A stretch of 64,000 nt of DNA from Bacteroidales bacterium UBA7009 (lineage in GTDB: Bacteria > Bacteroidota > Bacteroidia > Bacteroidales > Paludibacteraceae). The stretch covers positions 79,581-143,580 of the forward strand of contig DJXH01000008.1 of the NCBI GenBank assembly GCA_002449665.1, read 5' to 3'. Below the pieces are notes generated by a model. The model made no database searches and was not told where the DNA came from. It worked only from the letters and a program-made list of their open reading frames with translations. Below, piece by piece: positions 62,080-64,000 of the stretch (position 1 is its first letter; each line of letters starts with the position of its first letter). The translations under genes were made by a program, and so were the position numbers.

Positions 62080-63735
62080 ATGAGAAAAACAAAACTATTT
62101 TCTCTGTTGGCGGTGCTGCTATGCTCCGCAACAATGTGGGCAGGTGTAGCCGTTAACGGCAAACTGCCCGGTGCTTTCTCTGTCAGCGCAGACAAGCAGG
62201 TCTATTTCTCGCAAGGTAACTTGCAGTATAACAGCGACACGCAGGAATGGCAGTTTGCTGAAAACCAGTACACCTATGTGGGTGATGCCGCAGGTAACAC
62301 TTCTGTTACTGTAGACGGCATTGCCGATAACAATGGTATCGTGGATATGTTCGGCTGGGTAGGTGCGTCTTCTGAATAGGAAGGGCTGAAGAAATATGGT
62401 ATATCTTCATCCAGAGTAGTAAACAGCACCGACGGCTATGGAAACGTTGGCTCCGAAAGTCTCAAGAGCGACTGGGGTACGCTGATGGGTAACGGTTGGT
62501 TCACCTTGTCAAAAGATCAATGGGACTATTTGCTTAGCACCCGTACTCCCGGCAATAGCGTAAATGGCTCCTCCAATGCCCGCTATACACAGGCAGTGAT
62601 TCTGACAGACGGAAGCGGTACTCCGTTTTTGACTTATCAGATTTTAGGTATCATTCTGTTCCCGGATAATGCTTCTCTGACATCCGTTGATGGTGTCACT
62701 TGGGGTGCCATTAACGCACCCTCCAAATGGGGAACTATATGTACTACAGCTGGCTGGACGGCTCTTCATGAAGCTGGCTGTGTATTCCTTCCCGCCGCAG
62801 GCTACCGCACGTATGATGAAGAATTTGGAAGCTACGTAAGCAATGTCAGTCAATGGAACTGCGGCTACTATTGGTCATCTTCGCCTTACACCTCAAGTGC
62901 AGTTAACGCATACGTCATGCAATTCCGCTCCCCAACGGTGAGTCCTATGTTCAATGACGGCGTTCGGAACGACGGCTACTCAGTGCGCCTTGTGAGTGAA
63001 ACAGCACCTGCATCGACTCCAGATCCGACTCCCGGTCCTACTACTATAAGCGATGAGGCAACGAACATCGAGACTTCTATGGCGGCTCTCATTGGCGAAG
63101 GTCCAAAGGATATAACCATCAACCGCACACTTTACAAAGACGGTTTCTTCAATACCCTCTGCCTGCCGTTTGACTTGGCTACATTGGATGGTACGCCATT
63201 GGAGAATGGAGAATTATACGAACTCGCCGAATCTCAAATAGAAGGCGAATCTATTGCAATGAGATTAAGTAAGGTAACATCGCTCACAGCAGGCAATCCT
63301 TACCTCATCAGATGGACCGACGGATCTGATATCACCAACCCGATGACCTTCAGCAATGTTACAGTCAAAGTAAGTGAAGGCACAAAAATAACGAGCGATG
63401 TAGTGGACTTTGTAGGTAGCATAGGTCGTACAACACTGCCGGCAGGCGACGAAGATTATCTTTTTGTCGGAAGCGGCAACACACTCTATTACTCTGAAAC
63501 GGGTGATGCCTCCTCTATGAAAGGTTTCCGCGCATACTTTGTCTTAAAAAGCAGTGCAAAAGCCGTCCTTCCGCACCATGCTCCTGCACGACTGATAATA
63601 TCCGCCCAGACACCCACAGCAGCAGAGAATGTAAGAAACGACAATGTGCAAACTTCTAAACTTGTAGAAAACGGTTCTCTCTACATCCTCAAAGATGGAG
63701 TGAAATACAATGTACAAGGACAGATGGTGAAGTAA
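62080..63735 (+). pseudogene. Secreted protein with C-lectin-like domain and shared C-terminal module, interrupted by TAG
   Basis: Signal peptide MRKTKLFSLLAVLLCSATMW, then a domain with FSVSADKQVYFSQGNLQYNS, WQFAENQYTYVG and FGWVGASSE, followed by an in-frame TAG (62377-62379). The same frame continues GLKKYGISSS and through the domain SKDQWDYLLSTRTPG, LPAAGYRTYDEEFGSYVS and CGYYWSSSPY, ending GYSVRLVSE, a formylglycine-enzyme/C-lectin-like fold. From codon 343 comes the shared module (TLYKDGFFNTLCLPFDL; YLFVGSGNTLYY; MKGFRAYF; LKDGVKYNVQGQMVK). The amber codon may derive from Trp TGG. Other genes end in TAG, so it is not recoded here. Confidence 0.75.
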
Positions 63736-63765
63736 AAATACTTTAACTGTAAAATTAGAATGATT

Positions 63766-63969
63766 ATGAAGAATATTATGAATACTGTCCTTGCGGCTAA
63801 GAAAAAGAACTATATTGTTCCGGTAATTGAGGCAATGCCCGTATGCAGTATGAGCGCACTCTGTGTAAGCGTAGGCGGCACAGGCGGTGGCTCCGGCACC
63901 GGCGGAGGAACACTTTCTTTCACCCCCTTCTCAACCGGCGGCGGGTCTATACAAGACCAATCAAGATAG
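63766..63969 (+). CDS. Short K-K-x-Y-I-x-P peptide, copy C
   Basis: 67 residues, MKNIMNTVLAAKKKNYIVPV..., with a longer N-terminal lead and a long Gly/Ser/Thr-rich tail (SVGGTGGGSGTGGGTLSF). An ATG six bases earlier (63760) is also possible. It follows the shared-module protein by about 25-30 nt. It fits the same class as copies A and B. Confidence 0.6.
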   Translation: MKNIMNTVLAAKKKNYIVPVIEAMPVCSMSALCVSVGGTGGGSGTGGGTLSFTPFSTGGGSIQDQSR

Positions 63970-64000
63970 TCCGTTAGCACCTATATAACGACACTCCGCA

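Noticed and set aside
62377..62379. TAG recoded as an amino acid genome-wide
   Set aside because: Other genes in the window (e.g. sbcC) end normally at TAG.

Overview
The window comes from a member of the Bacteroidota, most likely order Bacteroidales. The evidence is a recurring promoter architecture (TTTG, about 20 nt, then TAnnTTTG), a SusC/RagA-style TonB-dependent receptor, the bL28-bL33-DUF4295 ribosomal cluster, a DUF4954 protein, an AmgK-like kinase fused to a RapZ C-terminal domain, and a BspA-like leucine-rich-repeat surface protein. The order Bacteroidales is an inference; no rRNA is present to confirm it.

Layout. 0-1.4 kb: 3' part of a 2-oxoacid:ferredoxin oxidoreductase beta gene, then a truncated ATPase remnant with a large inverted repeat upstream. 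1.4-9 kb (minus): a four-gene run, GlsB-like N-acyltransferase, a YggS-like domain fused in frame to a TonB-dependent receptor, mutS and ubiE/menG. 9.1-13.4 kb (plus): sbcD-sbcC. 13.4-14.5 kb: an AAA-type ATPase. 14.8-30.0 kb (minus): an accessory block that is AT-rich by eye, flanked by housekeeping genes. It encodes a tubulin/FtsZ-like GTPase (frameshifted), a 1123-residue protein with an actin/Hsp70-type ATPase core, a von Willebrand A-like lipoprotein, a secreted trypsin-like protease with a staphylococcal-nuclease-like N-terminus, several single-pass coiled-coil membrane proteins and three small membrane families (TM2, DUF2752, DUF805). A long structured leader with small ORFs precedes it. 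This block is the best candidate for an undescribed multi-component envelope or cytoskeletal system. 30.8-43.5 kb: gltX; the plus-strand genes tig, mpl, dCMP deaminase, ctp protease and a lipid kinase; and the minus-strand recA-amgK/rapZ-murU unit. Mpl, AmgK and MurU belong together as cell-wall recycling enzymes. 41.7-50.9 kb: LRR surface protein, ribosomal protein genes (bL28, bL33; bS6, bS18, bL9, bL31), rluA, lepA, an outer-membrane protein and divergent trxB. 51-54.5 kb: a scar of three gene fragments, a PAP2-type phosphatase with a shared C-terminal module, and tRNA-Ser(UGA). 54.5-61.7 kb: murI, then dnaN, an exonuclease, the DUF4954 protein, rnz and radA. 61.7-64 kb: another secreted protein with the shared C-terminal module, interrupted by an amber codon, and a partner small peptide.

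Two themes cut across regions. First, three loci pair a secreted protein (or its remnant) carrying the same C-terminal module with a short K-K-x-Y-I-x-P peptide gene. Second, four reading-frame anomalies can each be repaired by adding one A/T to a homopolymer. That points to residual assembly indels, slippage-based variation, or decay, and it limits confidence in the affected genes.
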